Source: Neoscytalidium dimidiatum
Taxonomy: Eukaryota; Ascomycota; Dothideomycetes; Botryosphaeriales; Botryosphaeriaceae
DNA length: 64,000 nucleotides
Assembly: GCA_037367355.1 (NCBI GenBank)
Contig: CM074695.1
Span: forward strand, 3,348,001-3,412,000
Direction of reading: 5' to 3'
Shown: positions 1 to 10,857 of the stretch, in pieces
How positions within the stretch are numbered: position 1 is the stretch's first letter
How the letters are laid out: each line of letters opens with the position of its first letter
Notes under the pieces: model-generated
What the model saw: only the letters and a program-made list of their open reading frames with translations
Databases searched by the model: none
Told to the model about the DNA's origin: nothing
Program-made: the position numbers and the translations under genes

Positions 1-990
1 CCTCTTCGCTCTCGTCCAACTCTTCGGGATCCCTCGTCTTGGTCCACTCCGGCACCTCCTCCTGCATCAAGGCCTCGCGCTCGGCCCTCGCCCTCGCGGC
101 CTGGGCATCGCGCATCTCCTTCAACGCCTTCTGCCTCTCGGCCTCGGTGCGCGTGTTCGGCGCCCAGCGGGGGTCGCGCTTGCGCACGAACGCCACCAGG
201 GTCCGGACCGCGTCGTTGAACTCCCTGACGGCCTCCTCGCGCAGCCGGGCGTTCTCCTTCTCCATGTACCGGCGGGTGCGCCGGTCCGGCGCGTCCGAGC
301 ACCTGTAGACATCCTTCCACGCGAACGACTTGCGGGTGGAGAAGGCCATCCACGAGGCGTAGAAGGGCCGCACCACGTCCTCGTACGACGAGCGCTCGCG
401 CCCGAAGGTCGGGTAGTCGGGGGCGTCGGCGCCGTCCCAGGCGGCGGCGACCATCTCCTCCTTGGCCAGGGCGTCGAAGGTGGCGCGCAGGAAGCCGAAG
501 AAGCCGTCCGGCTCGTCCGAGTACTCGACGCGGCTGGTGAAGCGGCGCATCATGCGGGTGAGGTCGTCGGCGGTGGTGACCTTGACGTCGCCTTCGAAGT
601 GCTCGTCGGCCGGGTCGGCGCCGCGCAGGATGGCGGACTCGTGCGAGTCGTACCACGCGCGCTCCTGCGGGTCCGACAGCACCTCGTAGGCCGACTGCAC
701 CTCGGCGAAGAGGTCGGTCGCCCATTCCTCGTTGCCGTAGTTGCGGTCCGGGTGGAGCTCGAGTGCTTTGCGGCGGTAGGCTTTCTTGATTCTGTTGGAT
801 GGAGGGGAGAGGGGGATTGTCAGATAGAGGGTATGCACAGGGGGCGTATGGGGTTGGGGGACTGGGCGCACTCCTCCTCTGTGGCCTGGCGGTCGACGCC
901 AAGTAACTCGTAGTAACTTGTCTTGACGGCGGTGTTTGCGGCGGCCTGCGGTGCCCCGCCGCCGTTTGCGGAGCTCTGGCCTGAGCCCAT
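1..990 (-). CDS. JJJ1: JJJ1/DNAJC21-type J-domain protein, 5' part only
   Basis: J-protein co-chaperone of the JJJ1 family. In yeast, JJJ1 acts with Hsp70 in late cytosolic maturation of the 60S ribosomal subunit (family knowledge). The ATG is at 990. Exon 1 is 990-872 and exon 2 runs from 791 off the left edge, with an 80-nt GT-AG intron (871-792). About 303 residues are visible. A short Gly/Ser/Ala-rich leader precedes a J domain beginning SYYELLGV; the HPD motif lies in [12 protein letters not shown] just after the intron, followed by [15 protein letters not shown], which is typical of JJJ1. Downstream are the family-like stretches [14 protein letters not shown] and a charged helix rich in Arg/Glu. 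The C-terminal zinc-finger region expected in this family would lie outside the window. The gene is divergent from the SPX-RING gene. Confidence in the family is high; the protein is truncated only by the window edge. Confidence 0.9.
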
Positions 991-1582
991 GGCGAGATGT
1001 ACGCTGTCGGGTGAGGCGGTGGAAGGTAAAGATGGAAGAGTGAATCGGGGGGTGGGGGCGCAGAGATGCGGTTGTAGAAATACGAAGTTGTCAGGGAAGA
1101 CGTGGGGTAGCAGCAGATGGAGCGTCAACAAAAATAAAATAAAAAACAAGTGAGGTCATGCTCTCGGCAGGCGCAGGCACAGGCGCAGAACGACGCGTGC
1201 CGCCTGGCAGCCGGCGGGCAGTCAATCATCCTGAGTCATGCGGAGCGGCGGGCTGCGCTGCGTGCGGCAGTGCAGCGATCCGATCTCCAATCTCGCCCGC
1301 GCGCCACAATGTCGCCGGCGCGGCGGCTGATTTTTCGCGGCGGCAGCATCACCGTGCCCAGCGTCCAGCTCCATGTGATGTGATTCCAAGAAGAGGCTGA
1401 AGCCGTCCCGTCCACCCTCATCTGCGTCGATTTTCCTTTTTTTTTTTTTTCCCTTCTTCTCGTCTACTGCAACGACGATGCTTCTCTGGCCTCACGTCAA
1501 CACCGCCCCTGCATAAGCTTTCGCCGCTAGCCTACCGGCAAGGACATCATCCTGGCGAGCTTCTCCGCTCCGCACGCTGCTC
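991..1582. other. Divergent intergenic region, JJJ1 / SPX-RING
   Basis: This 592-bp spacer separates two divergent start codons. It holds a 14-nt T tract at 1437-1450, followed by pyrimidine-rich sequence typical of the region upstream of fungal start sites, on the SPX-RING side. I see no convincing TATA box or additional gene. Confidence 0.6.
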
Positions 1583-3033
1583 ATGAAGTTCGCCCACGCC
1601 TTCCAGGAGCATCTCCAGCACGATGGCTTTCCCCCTCACTGGGTCGCTTCCGCCATCTCCTACCGCCAGCTCAAGAAATGCATCAAGAGGGTCGAGCGCG
1701 AACTCGCTAGCCTGGGCCTCGACGCCGTCACTCTGGGTCAGCTGCTGAGGACGGCGGAGCAAGAGAGGGATGAGAAACTTGCCGAGTACCTCCTGGCAAA
1801 CCCGCAGTCCACATTACGGGACCCAGATGCGCCCGTCCTATTCCAACCCAAGCTGCTGATCGCCGTTGATGAGGAAACTGGGGAGCCACTGGACGCTCAC
1901 CTTTCGCCTCTGACCCGAGAGTACTTGCAACAGCTGGCAATCAGCCAGCAAGTCCCTGATGCGAGGATCGTGGAGGTCCATGATCTTTCTTCGCCTGCTA
2001 CTGCAGAGCAGGGCTCAGCAGAGTCGACACGCCGGAACTCTTCCGATCGGAGTAGCACAGCCGATGGGACCCGACGAGGCTCTCGTGCATGCCGCATGGT
2101 AGAACTCCCTCTGACATCCGATCTCGAGTTCTTCAGCATCCTCCAGACCGAGCTTTCGGGTTTGGCTGTTCTGCAGGCTCAAGAGCGAGAGAAGCTCAGT
2201 AAGGAGGTGAAGGCGCTGGGTACCGCCGTTACCAGAGTCACGGAACCCACCCGCGGATCCGCAACGAAGACGGACATGGCCAGATGGCGCAAGATATTCG
2301 AACTCTACCTCGAATCCAAGATATTCTTTTCCACTAACGAGCTGGACCATGGAAAGCATGATTCTGCAAAGGCCCAGCTCTTGCTCCAGAAGTTCTCCGA
2401 CGAGCTCCGCCGGCAAGAAATCGTGTCCGCCTTCAGGAAGAAGGAGAGCATTGCCGCTCTCGCGCAGTTTTTGCAGTTGAACACAGAAATTTTGCAAAGC
2501 CTGAGGTTCCAGGAAATTAACGACCTTGCGATGCAGAAGATCTTGAAGAGTAGGCGCCACATGAGTATGTTCCTTCGTTCCCTTGTTAACAACTTGTAGA
2601 GTTCGACAAGCGCACTGCGCTCGGTGTCAAAGCGACGTTCCCCGCAGTCTTGCAGCAAAGCATGCCGCGAGATATCGCGAAGGCAATCTGCTACCAGGTC
2701 TCGACCGAGCTCCTCCCCATCGTTCCGCAGCTCGATGACTATCTCTGCCCGGTATGCTTTAGCATCTCGTACCGCCCCGTCCGCCTGCGTTGCCAGCATA
2801 TCTTCTGCATCCGCTGCTTGATCGTCTTGCAGAGAGCCAAGGAAAATCACTGTCCTCTCTGCCGTGGAGATGTCGTCATGGAGGCAGACAGCCAGAACTT
2901 GGATCCTGCTTTGGCGAATTTTCTGGTGAAGTATTTTCCGGACGAGGTGAAGGCAAAGCAAAAGGAGAATGAGAGAGCTGCTGGTGTTGATCGGTATGGG
3001 GAGGCTTACAATGAAAAGTGTCTTGTCATGTAA
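1583..3033 (+). CDS. SPX-RING protein, putative E3 ubiquitin ligase
   Basis: Probable phosphate/inositol-pyrophosphate-sensing E3 ubiquitin ligase (function inferred from domains). The ATG at 1583 starts directly with the SPX signature MKFAHAFQEHL. SPX helices, including SYRQLKKCIKR, fill roughly residues 1-320, with an acidic/Ser-rich insert around 150-180. A C3HC4 RING follows: CPVC, then CQHIFCIRC, then CPLC. I place the intron at 2550-2599 (50 nt), because joining there gives the family-typical KILKKFDKRTALG. A stronger-looking GTATGT donor at 2565 is also in phase; it would add five residues and leave a 35-nt intron. With the first choice the protein is 466 aa. The C-terminus is hydrophilic and ends CLVM, which resembles a CaaX box (seen, untested). 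The gene is divergent from JJJ1. Confidence 0.9.
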
Positions 3034-3356
3034 CGACAGCAAGCTCCGAGCAATAATCCTGGTAAGTTTGCTGCTTCGGTACTTCTGACACCACTAACGT
3101 AGACGAGGAAAGTTTGGGGGTCGAACATAGAGAGCATGATACCCAGGCTGAATGAGTGCGGTAATTTTCCCCCGGAGTGAGTTGAAACGTTATCTTTAAT
3201 ATACCCTTAGTATTCTATACAGTAGAACATCATTATGCATGTTGACCATAATAAACCATTTTCCAGCTGGATGGGGGTATTGCAAAAGACCGCTCCGAGT
3301 AACGCCCTTGTTTGCTTTTCATCATTACGACCATCCCAGGATCAACAAATTTTGCA
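3034..3356. other. Convergent intergenic region
   Basis: This 323-bp region lies between the 3' ends of the SPX-RING gene and the Zn2Cys6 regulator. It is AT-richer than the flanking genes, and I see no gene or clear motif beyond what 3' UTRs would hold. Confidence 0.5.
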
Positions 3357-5131
3357 TCAAACAATCATCCATTGGATTTCGAGCTTCCTCAATTTCTGCA
3401 GCCACCCCAGTGGTACATCCGTTGCCCCTACCCAGGAATCGTCCGTGCTCCATATCACTTGCAATGTTTCCAACGCTGTCGGAAGATAGCCCCAGAACAT
3501 CAGCCTCCACAGCAAACCCAGCCGCTCCGCAGCCCAGGCACGTCTTTCCGGGCTTTCGCTCTCAGCACCCGCAACAAATGTCGGCCAGGCAGTCCCTTTG
3601 ATGAGGCTGTCATCGCGGTCGATGCACGAAAGGTGATAGATGATGTCGCATACGAAGCTCTCGACCTCTGGTTCGTTCAACAGGTTGGCTGTTGGCACGG
3701 CTCGATGGATGTACAGGCATATGGCTGACTTGTGCGCCGTAGCCACGTGTACACGACTCTCGAAGTCATCATGAGACGATATCCCCTTCACACCCTGCGC
3801 CCAGGCGTGGATATCGAAGGATCGCGCTCTGCGCATGAGCGCCAATGCTTCTTCTTCCCGCGGTATCTCCTCTTCGGCGGTGACCTTCGGATCGATACTG
3901 CACAGGTACGACGCTGAGAGCATGATCTGCAGAAGCACCGAGGGACACGAAAGGTAGCTATTTGACTCGGCGCGTTCCAGAAATGGGAGGACGTACTGGA
4001 AGTGACGGTTCGCGCTTCTTCTGGACCACTGCGATGAGACCGTGGAGCCGAGAATATAGAAACTGGAAGAGCCTCATGTCAGCATCAGTCATTCATCAGT
4101 CACACCTGGAGCCTCTATAAACTTACGTCAAGCAGTCAGAAATGACGTGATCGCGCAGCCTACTCATCGTTATCGAAGTATCCGACCCGTTGGACTGTCC
4201 GAAAGTCTCTATCAGCTTCCTGGCACCTTCAACGTGCACTATACAGTCCCCTTTTCCGGAAATAAGGAGTTCAAAATTTGCGAAGAGGTGTATGGCGGCC
4301 AGGAGGATATCACGGTTCCCCGCGTTCACCTGTTCCAGCGAATTTCGGAGGAGCTTTAGCGCCTTTTGCTTCGCTATCAGAGCATCCCTGTAAAATCGGC
4401 TCGATTGGTGATTCAGTACTTGGACTGGCTGCATGTGAGTTGCTAACTCTCCGCTGGATAGCGATAACGCTGTGGCCGTGGCTTTCTGCGTCTCAATCGA
4501 GTGGAGGTTCGCCAAGTGGATGGCTCCGTTCGCCATTGCGATGTGAAGTAGCACCGCATGCTCTCTGCTAAGAGGTATCAGATCGCGGAATGGATTCAGA
4601 TTAGGTAGGTCGTAAGTCACTAGATCTGCACACAACTGGTTGGCGACTGGACGAGGTGTCAGCCATCAATCACGAGCCCGTGCGCCATACACGCCGGTAT
4701 GTCTTACAATGAGAGAGATAGCGGCGAGATGAGTCCCCCAAGTCTTGGAATAACGGATCGACCAAGGATGGCTGGAGCGACACAGTCCCGTCTACGAAAT
4801 TGCTCATTGCGTTGCTACTCCTCCTGACCAAAACTTGGGATGTCCGCCGCTCACTGTGGCGATTTACGCTTCCTGAGTCCACGAACACCGCAGGTCGGCT
4901 CCTCTGCGGAGAAGCTGGCGCCTGAGCCGGAAAGTTCTTTCCCATCATCTTCCCTCTACTCGCCACGCCGTGGTTCCACAGGAATAGCTTGCCGTAACCG
5001 AGACATTCTTGCCCCGTCTTTTTGCATTTCTCACAGGCTGGGGTAGAGCGGTCGCATTTCAGTCTGCGACGACGACAGTTGTGGCACGCCTTTGTCGGAG
5101 TACCATCCGCCGCGTCCTGGCCGGACGACAT
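3357..5131 (-). CDS. Zn(II)2Cys6 transcription factor with fungal-specific C-terminal domain
   Basis: Gal4-class fungal regulator, predicted to be nuclear. The ATG is at 5131. Exons are 5131-4708, 4646-4127 and 4062-3357; introns of 61 and 64 nt are both GTAAGA/T...CAG. The product is 549 aa. The binuclear zinc cluster uses Cys16, 19, 26, 33, 36 and 43 (KACHNCRRRRLKC, then ACEKCKKTGQEC). Joining exons 1 and 2 restores HFANQLCADLV, followed by NPFRDLIPLSREH, the start of the Fungal_trans_2-type domain (PF11951). That domain fills the rest of the protein with helical repeats. The gene is divergent from the MFS transporter and near a P450, so it could be a pathway regulator of that small set (inference). 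The target pathway cannot be read from the sequence. Confidence 0.9.
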
Positions 5132-5665
5132 CCGGTCCGTGCTCTCCCGAGTGGAAGAAAAAAAAATAGAAGAGGGTTTGACGCCCTTTCAAGCTCGAGG
5201 TTTGGAGCCTGGGATGCGGAGAGCACAGCAGATCGGCTTGGCGAGAGGGCGGCTGATAAGGACTCCGATAGGGCACGGCCTATAATGCGACAGGCATGCG
5301 GTGGGGGTTTGAATGGAGAGGGGAAAGGATGGCAACGGAAGGGACGGAGAACGTAAGAGTCGCTTACGTAACGACTAGAATTGAGGCTTGGCTTCCTATT
5401 CGGGTTTACGGGTGGGCCCTCTGCACACAGCACGTGCGAGTGGGAGGCTAATAGGAAGGCTTTACAACACGTAAAAGGACTATTGCGGCAGCCAAGGCTC
5501 AGATCCGTCACTCTGATGGTATCCGCCTCGATGGATTACTCGGTCTTCGCTGTCGCCTTCCAGCGCCTGCTTGGGCCATCTTGGCCACCTCCTTAAGAAA
5601 AGGCTCGAAAAGACTTCGAAATGAAAGAGCCACGGCTTCATTTCTGATCGTTCACTTCGTGCAGA
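5132..5665. other. Divergent promoter, Zn2Cys6 regulator / MFS transporter
   Basis: This 534-bp spacer separates the two start codons. It contains the bZIP-type site TTACGTAA (5364-5371) and a CACGTG E-box-like hexamer near 5431, both between the genes. No other gene is seen. Confidence 0.6.
5364..5371. promoter_or_regulatory. TTACGTAA bZIP (Yap-type) palindrome
   Basis: This is a perfect 8-bp palindrome matching the Yap1/AP-1-like response element. It is framed by GTCG on the left and CGAC on the right, giving a longer palindrome with one extra base. It lies roughly midway in the TF/MFS divergent promoter and would suit a drug- or stress-inducible transporter. Function is inferred from sequence only. 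Confidence 0.45.
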
Positions 5666-7319
5666 ATGCTGGAAGAAGGTACCCGCGAGGCCGTCATCCG
5701 GTCCAATTCTCCGTACGAGCCGGCCATGATAGACGTGGAAAAACTCGGGAGGCAGCGTCCGGCTGTCTTCAATACCAAGTACGCGGAACTTTGCTTCTGT
5801 TTCTCACTGCTGGGTTCAATGTTCATGGCGGTAAGTCCTGTTCCGAGGTTCCTTGCATCGAGTGCTGACAGGGGAAAGGAATACTTCATCAGTGGTTTCC
5901 ATATCATTTTGCCGGCCTTAATCGAGTCCCTTGATATACCATCTGCATCTCGAAGCTGGCCCTCAAGCGTCTTTTCGCTCGTCACCGGGGCCTTCATCCT
6001 TCCTTTCGGCCGTCTCGCGGATAGAAATGGAGGTCGGATAGTGTTCATATGCGGGCTGATTTGGTTTGCCATCTGGTGCCTCATCGCGGGCTTCAGTCAG
6101 AACTACATTATGCTCATCTGGTGCCGCGCGCTTGCTGGCCTTGGCCCAGCCGCATTCCTACCATCCGGCATAATGTTGCTTGGAAGTGTCTATCGTCCGG
6201 GTCCACGGAAGAACCTCGTCTTCAGCTTGTATGGGGCTTTCGCTCCGGTCGGGTTTTTTACCGGTATCTTCTTCGCTGGCATCAGTGGAGAACTCCTGGA
6301 TTGGTCTTGGTACTTTTTCTTCGGGACAATCTTCCTCGCTATCGTGTGCATAACTTCCTTGTTTTTCATCCCGCTGGAAAGATCAGATGGGAGTGCGGCG
6401 AATATCAGGATGGATTGGTGGGGCCTGGTAACCATCGTACCCGGTCTTCTTTTGGTCGTCTTCGCGATCACGGATAGCTCCCACGCACCTCGAGGTTGGG
6501 CAACCCCGTACATCATTGCCACATTTGTTGTTGGCGTACTTTGCCTTTGTGCTGCTTTGTATGTCGAGGGCTGGGTTGCCGAGCAGCCTTTACTCCCGTC
6601 CGACCTGTTCAAGCCGAAGTCCATGAAGCCACTTACCATTGGACTTTTCTTCTCGTGGGGAGTGTACGGGATTTACCTCTACTACGCCAGCTTCTAGTAA
6701 GTGCGAAGATTCCAAACATTCTTCACATATATTCGGTTCTCATACGTTGTGCAGCATTGAACTCGTCCTCGGGGTCGGAACTCTCCAAACCACAGCATGG
6801 TTCGCTCCCATGGCAGGAGGTGGCCTCATTCTCGCAACCGTTGGCGGCTTCATCCTTCACCTGCTCCCTGGCAAAGCTCTGATCATACTTTCGGCATGCA
6901 GCAACATCGGCTCCCATCTGCTGTTCGCCCTCATGCCCGAGAACCCGAACTACTGGGCATACGTTTTCCCGGCAATGCTCTGCGCCACGCTTGGCGTCGA
7001 CGTGTTATTTTCGGTTAGCAACGTCTTCATCACCACCACTTTGCCTCGCCATCGTCAGGGGCTCGCGGGTGCTCTGATAAATACGACGGTGTTCTTAGGC
7101 GTCGGATTTTTTCTTGGTGTGGCCGATCTAGCCGTGAGCAGTACTGCGGACTTGGGGCTTAGACGTAGCTACAAGGTAGCCTTCTGGCTAGGAGTGGGAT
7201 GTGCGGGAGTTGCACTGTCGATGATCTTGTTCGTTAAGATTGGTAGGGCAAAGAGTGATCTAACTCTGGAAGAGAGGGCGCAGCTGGAGGCGGAAACAGA
7301 GACGGAAGAGGCGCGGTGA
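5666..7319 (+). CDS. MFS transporter, DHA14-like, probable efflux pump
   Basis: Major facilitator superfamily protein of the drug:H+ antiporter type with 14 predicted helices, at the plasma or vacuolar membrane. The ATG is at 5666. Exons are 5666-5830, 5879-6696 and 6755-7319, giving 515 aa. Intron 1 (48 nt) has a GTAAGT donor and an AAG acceptor. Removing it joins GSMFMA to EYFISGFHIILP, as in relatives. Intron 2 (58 nt) restores a Tyr codon in YYASFYIELVLG. The motif-A-like loop LPFGRLADRNGGR follows helix 2, and RALAGLGPAAFLPSG matches motif B. The C-terminal tail is hydrophilic and Glu-rich. The gene lies between the divergent Zn2Cys6 regulator and a P450 on the same strand, suggesting export of a small metabolite (inference). 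The substrate is unknown. Confidence 0.88.
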
Positions 7320-8064
7320 AGATGCCGTGAATGCTTATCATGTCTATTTACGGTAATGTATGATGTGCCATGGAATCTCAGCTCAGCTCCCCAGAATTGA
7401 TCTAATTATTCATTTGCTCCTTAAGGAATGTTTTGTCTTCACTCAATCTACTGTAAAAATCGTCCGATTTCCGGGTGCACACCTTCTCCTTCAACACTAA
7501 AACAGGAATTTTTTTTTTTTCGCACACCTGCCGCTAAGGGACACTTACTTGAACTCGAGTATGAGATAGATAAACAGTGCAGAATGCCAGGGCGAATCGG
7601 AGCGCATCAGTTTGCGTTTCCGACGCACGCTCATGAATACGATTCCGAGTCGAAGTTCTCTTGGCCCTCGCGTTCTGGCCGCAACGGGTGTGACACTTAC
7701 CCGGAACCAGTCAAATTCTATTTCATTCAAGCTTATGTCGCATCTGCACGACGCGCGCCACACGGGCTGCTTCCTGGATTTCGGTGGAGCTTGGCTGAGC
7801 GAAAACGACTCGTGCATTCGACCAGTTGTCGTACACACAATCAGCTCTGCTGCTGCACATCTTTCCCCTATTCTTTCTCGCTATTCTCGCCGCAGATCAT
7901 TTGGACCCTGTCAATCCGAGCGACGATGCCGCAATCCGAAGGGCAAGTGGCTCGGTCAAACTCGGATTCCCCGTCTCAGCGTCGAACGAATACGAACCTG
8001 TTGTAGAGCGATCCGAGAAAGGATTCGGACACAACTAACCACCGTGGCAGTCCTGGTGCCCTGT

Positions 8065-8083
8065 TACGCAAGTGTCTTGCGTA
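8065..8083. promoter_or_regulatory. Operator-like palindrome upstream of P450
   Basis: A perfect inverted repeat: TACGCAAG, a 3-nt spacer TGT, then CTTGCGTA. It ends 12 bp before the TATA box of the P450 gene, where a dimeric regulator could bind. I did not find the same 8-mer in the TF/MFS promoter. A binding role is inferred. Confidence 0.4.
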
Positions 8084-8095
8084 GCTACTAGCTTC

Positions 8096-8103
8096 TATAT
8101 AAG
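8096..8103 (+). promoter_or_regulatory. TATA box of P450 gene
   Basis: TATATAAG lies 87 bp upstream of the P450 ATG at 8183. This is a normal distance for a fungal core promoter with a short leader. Confidence 0.6.
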
Positions 8104-8182
8104 ATGGTGTTTGTATCCATGATCCTGAGGCTGAACCAGAACCAGAACCAGAACAAACTAACTCTCCGCACCAAAATCCATC

Positions 8183-10050
8183 ATGACACTTACCACCACC
8201 GAAAGCGGACAAGGCGTTCCTGGCGTCCAGCACCCAGTACTAGTTGCCGCAGTCGTCGTTCTTATCAGCACTTTCTTCTACAACTTCATCACTGGATTCC
8301 TGGGCCCGAAAGCCTACAAGGGCTTCCCTATCGTCGGCAAGGAGCCAGGGGAGTGGACGAACAAGGCAGCGCAGAAGCGGTGGTTCACACAGAGCAGGCA
8401 GCTCCTGAAGAATGGTCTTTCACAGGTAAGTCTCCCTTTGCTCTGTTGACGTGGTTCGCGAGGCTCACAACCCCTCAGTTCAGCGGTCCTTTTCAACTGT
8501 TCAACCCCGCAGGTGTTTTGCTTGTGCTTCCTCCCAAATACGCCGATGAAATTCGCAATGACGAACGTCTTAGCTTTAACGCCTGGATGTCAAGGGTTAG
8601 TACTGAGGATGCTCAACTTGGGGTCCCAGAGTATGCCTAACGCTGTGGCAGAACTTTTTCGAGGGCTATTCAGAGTTCTCAGCTTTCCACTCCGTCACGC
8701 AAGGCGAGATCATGCAGGAGACTGTCCGCACCAAGCTGACGCAGTCATTGGGTATGAATAAGCGCGTTACACCTGTGATGATATCGTAACTAACACGTCG
8801 CAGGTCAAATCACCGAAGACCTCTCCAAAGAAATGATCGAGATCTGCACCGAGCTACTCCCCCCGAAGACAGGTTTGTCCCATACCCTCCTGAAACCACG
8901 ATACCCTCTCGGACTAACGTCCATACCTCAGAATGGAGCGAGACCAGGTTTTACGGCGTCGCGACTGAGATCGCCGCACGCATGTCGGCCAAAGTCTTCC
9001 TTGGCGAGCCGCTCTGCCGTAACCGCGAGCTCGTCGACATCTCGATCAAGTTCACGCACGACGCCTTCAAGGCCAAGATGGCGCTCGAGAGCGTTCCTGC
9101 TCCTCTCCGGCCCCTGGCCAAGTACTGGCTGCCGGAGATGGCCAACGTGCGGGCGATCCAGAAGACCATGTCGCAGCTGATCGAACCGGAGATCAAGGCG
9201 CGCCGCGCCCGTCGCGCGGAGTTGGAGGCCGCGGGCAAGCCCGTTCCCAAGCCGGCGGACTCGCTGGAGTGGATGGACGCCGTGGCCAGGGGTCGCCCCT
9301 GGGACTTCTCGGCCGCGCAGCTGCTGCTCAACTTCAATGCCATCCACACGACGTCATTGACGCTGACGCACTTGATGTTCGACCTCGTCGAGCATCAGGA
9401 GTATATTCACGCCCTGCGGAAGGAGATTGTCGATGTCCTGAAGGAGGATGGCGGCTGGAAGAAAACGAGCTTGTACAAGATGAAGCTCCTGGACAGTTGC
9501 ATGAAGGAAAGCCAGAGGATCAACGTCCAGAGTGCCCGTAAGTATTCACTTCTCACCTCCTCTCCGCATTGGATTTGCTCCGCAGCACCGATAATCCTGA
9601 CGTTCGCCTCCCCACCCAGTTTTCATGAACCGCATTGCCGTTGAGCCCGTCAAGCTCTCCGACGGCACGGTCATTCCCAAGGGCGCCTCCGTCGCCGTCG
9701 CGACGCTGCACATGCAGGACCCGGAGCGCTGGCCCGAGCCGACCAAGTTCGACGGCCACCGCTTCCTCCGGCTGCGCGAGCAGCCCGGCAACGAGAACCG
9801 CTGGCAGTTCGTCACCACCAGCTGGGAGCACCTCGGCTTCGGCCACGGCAAGCATGCCTGCCCCGGCCGCTTCTTCGCCTCCAACGAGATCAAGATCGCC
9901 GTCGCCCACCTGCTGCTCAAGTACGACTGGAAGTTTGAGAACGGCCGGCCGATGACCGTCAGCGACGGCACCGGGCAGAATTTGCCTGACGCCAAGGCAC
10001 CGGTGCAGTTCAAGGTGCGGACGCCGGAGATTGATATCGATTCCCTTTGA
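8183..10050 (+). CDS. Cytochrome P450 monooxygenase (secondary-metabolism type)
   Basis: Haem-thiolate monooxygenase with an N-terminal membrane anchor (hydrophobic VLVAAVVVLISTFFYNFI at about 19-36), predicted at the ER. Six exons: 8183-8425, 8479-8595, 8652-8751, 8804-8872, 8932-9537 and 9620-10050. All junctions are GT-AG and keep frame, giving 521 aa. Seen motifs are I-helix NAIHTTS (the variant with Ala-Ile-His-Thr-Thr instead of the usual A/G-G-x-D/E-T), K-helix ESQR, and the haem loop FGHGKHACPGR with Cys459 as axial ligand. This pattern fits the fungal group containing ent-kaurene-oxidase-like and mycotoxin-pathway P450s, but the substrate cannot be assigned. The gene is on the same strand as the MFS gene, with its own TATA box and palindrome. 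Confidence 0.92.
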
Positions 10051-10857
10051 GATATGCGCGGCAGGTGGGTTCTGGGGGAGAGATATACAGGGAGTTCTGG
10101 GGTGTTCGTATTTCCTAGACTGAGCTTAGCGTGATTTTATCTTCTCGCAATTAATTCTTCATTTGACTTGTCAGTATAACAGCTGCCGTGCACTAGAACT
10201 CGAGATATCCTCCTAGGCCGATCATACCGCATCGGAACTGACTCGAATGCGATATTGTGAGACTTCGACCCAGCCTCCACCCACCAAAGCACCTACCAGC
10301 AGCAAACTCAAAAATCCCCCTTCATGTTAGCACCATAATCCTCAGCACTAGCGGGAAAATCAAGAGGAACGCCGTCTCTGGGGACGCGCGTCCTCTACTT
10401 GTCCCTCGCAAATCAGCCTCCGTCACCCCGGAAATCGGGTTACCTCCCCCAACCCCCCCCCCCCCCCTCTCTCCTTTCAAAGAACATCAAGCACCTCACC
10501 ATCCGTGTTTCCCAATTATCTATCTTCGCAACACCGTCTACTCGCTGTCGCAGAACCCCTCTCCTTCCCGTTACACTTAAGTGCAAAGGCCGCCAGATAG
10601 AGTATGAATAGCCTTACGCTCCAAGGAGATCTTTCAGACCATTTGCAATATAGACAGAAATATACACATGCATACACACCAAGAAAATGCACGCCGCCAG
10701 ACCCATCTCTTACCGCACCAACGCATCATCACACATGCTACGCTTCCTTCGCAACAGACACATGAGTGAACCGGACCAAACTTCTATTATCCATGTAAAG
10801 AAAAAAGCCCAATGCAAGTCCGCGAGGTCTTCCTTGTATCTCTTCTGTCTGTTCTCT
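10051..10857. other. Convergent intergenic region with poly-C tract
   Basis: This 807-bp region lies between the P450 stop and the OCT1 stop. It contains a 15-nt C tract at 10453-10467 inside a longer pyrimidine-rich stretch. No gene is supported. Confidence 0.5.

Larger units (their letters stand above)
7320..8182. other. Intergenic region upstream of P450
   Basis: This 863-bp region runs between the MFS stop codon and the P450 start. It holds a 12-nt T tract (7509-7520), a 19-bp palindrome, a TATA box, and an (AACCAG)-type short tandem repeat at about 8133-8154 in the presumed 5' leader. I do not support any of its short reading frames as a gene. Confidence 0.55.
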
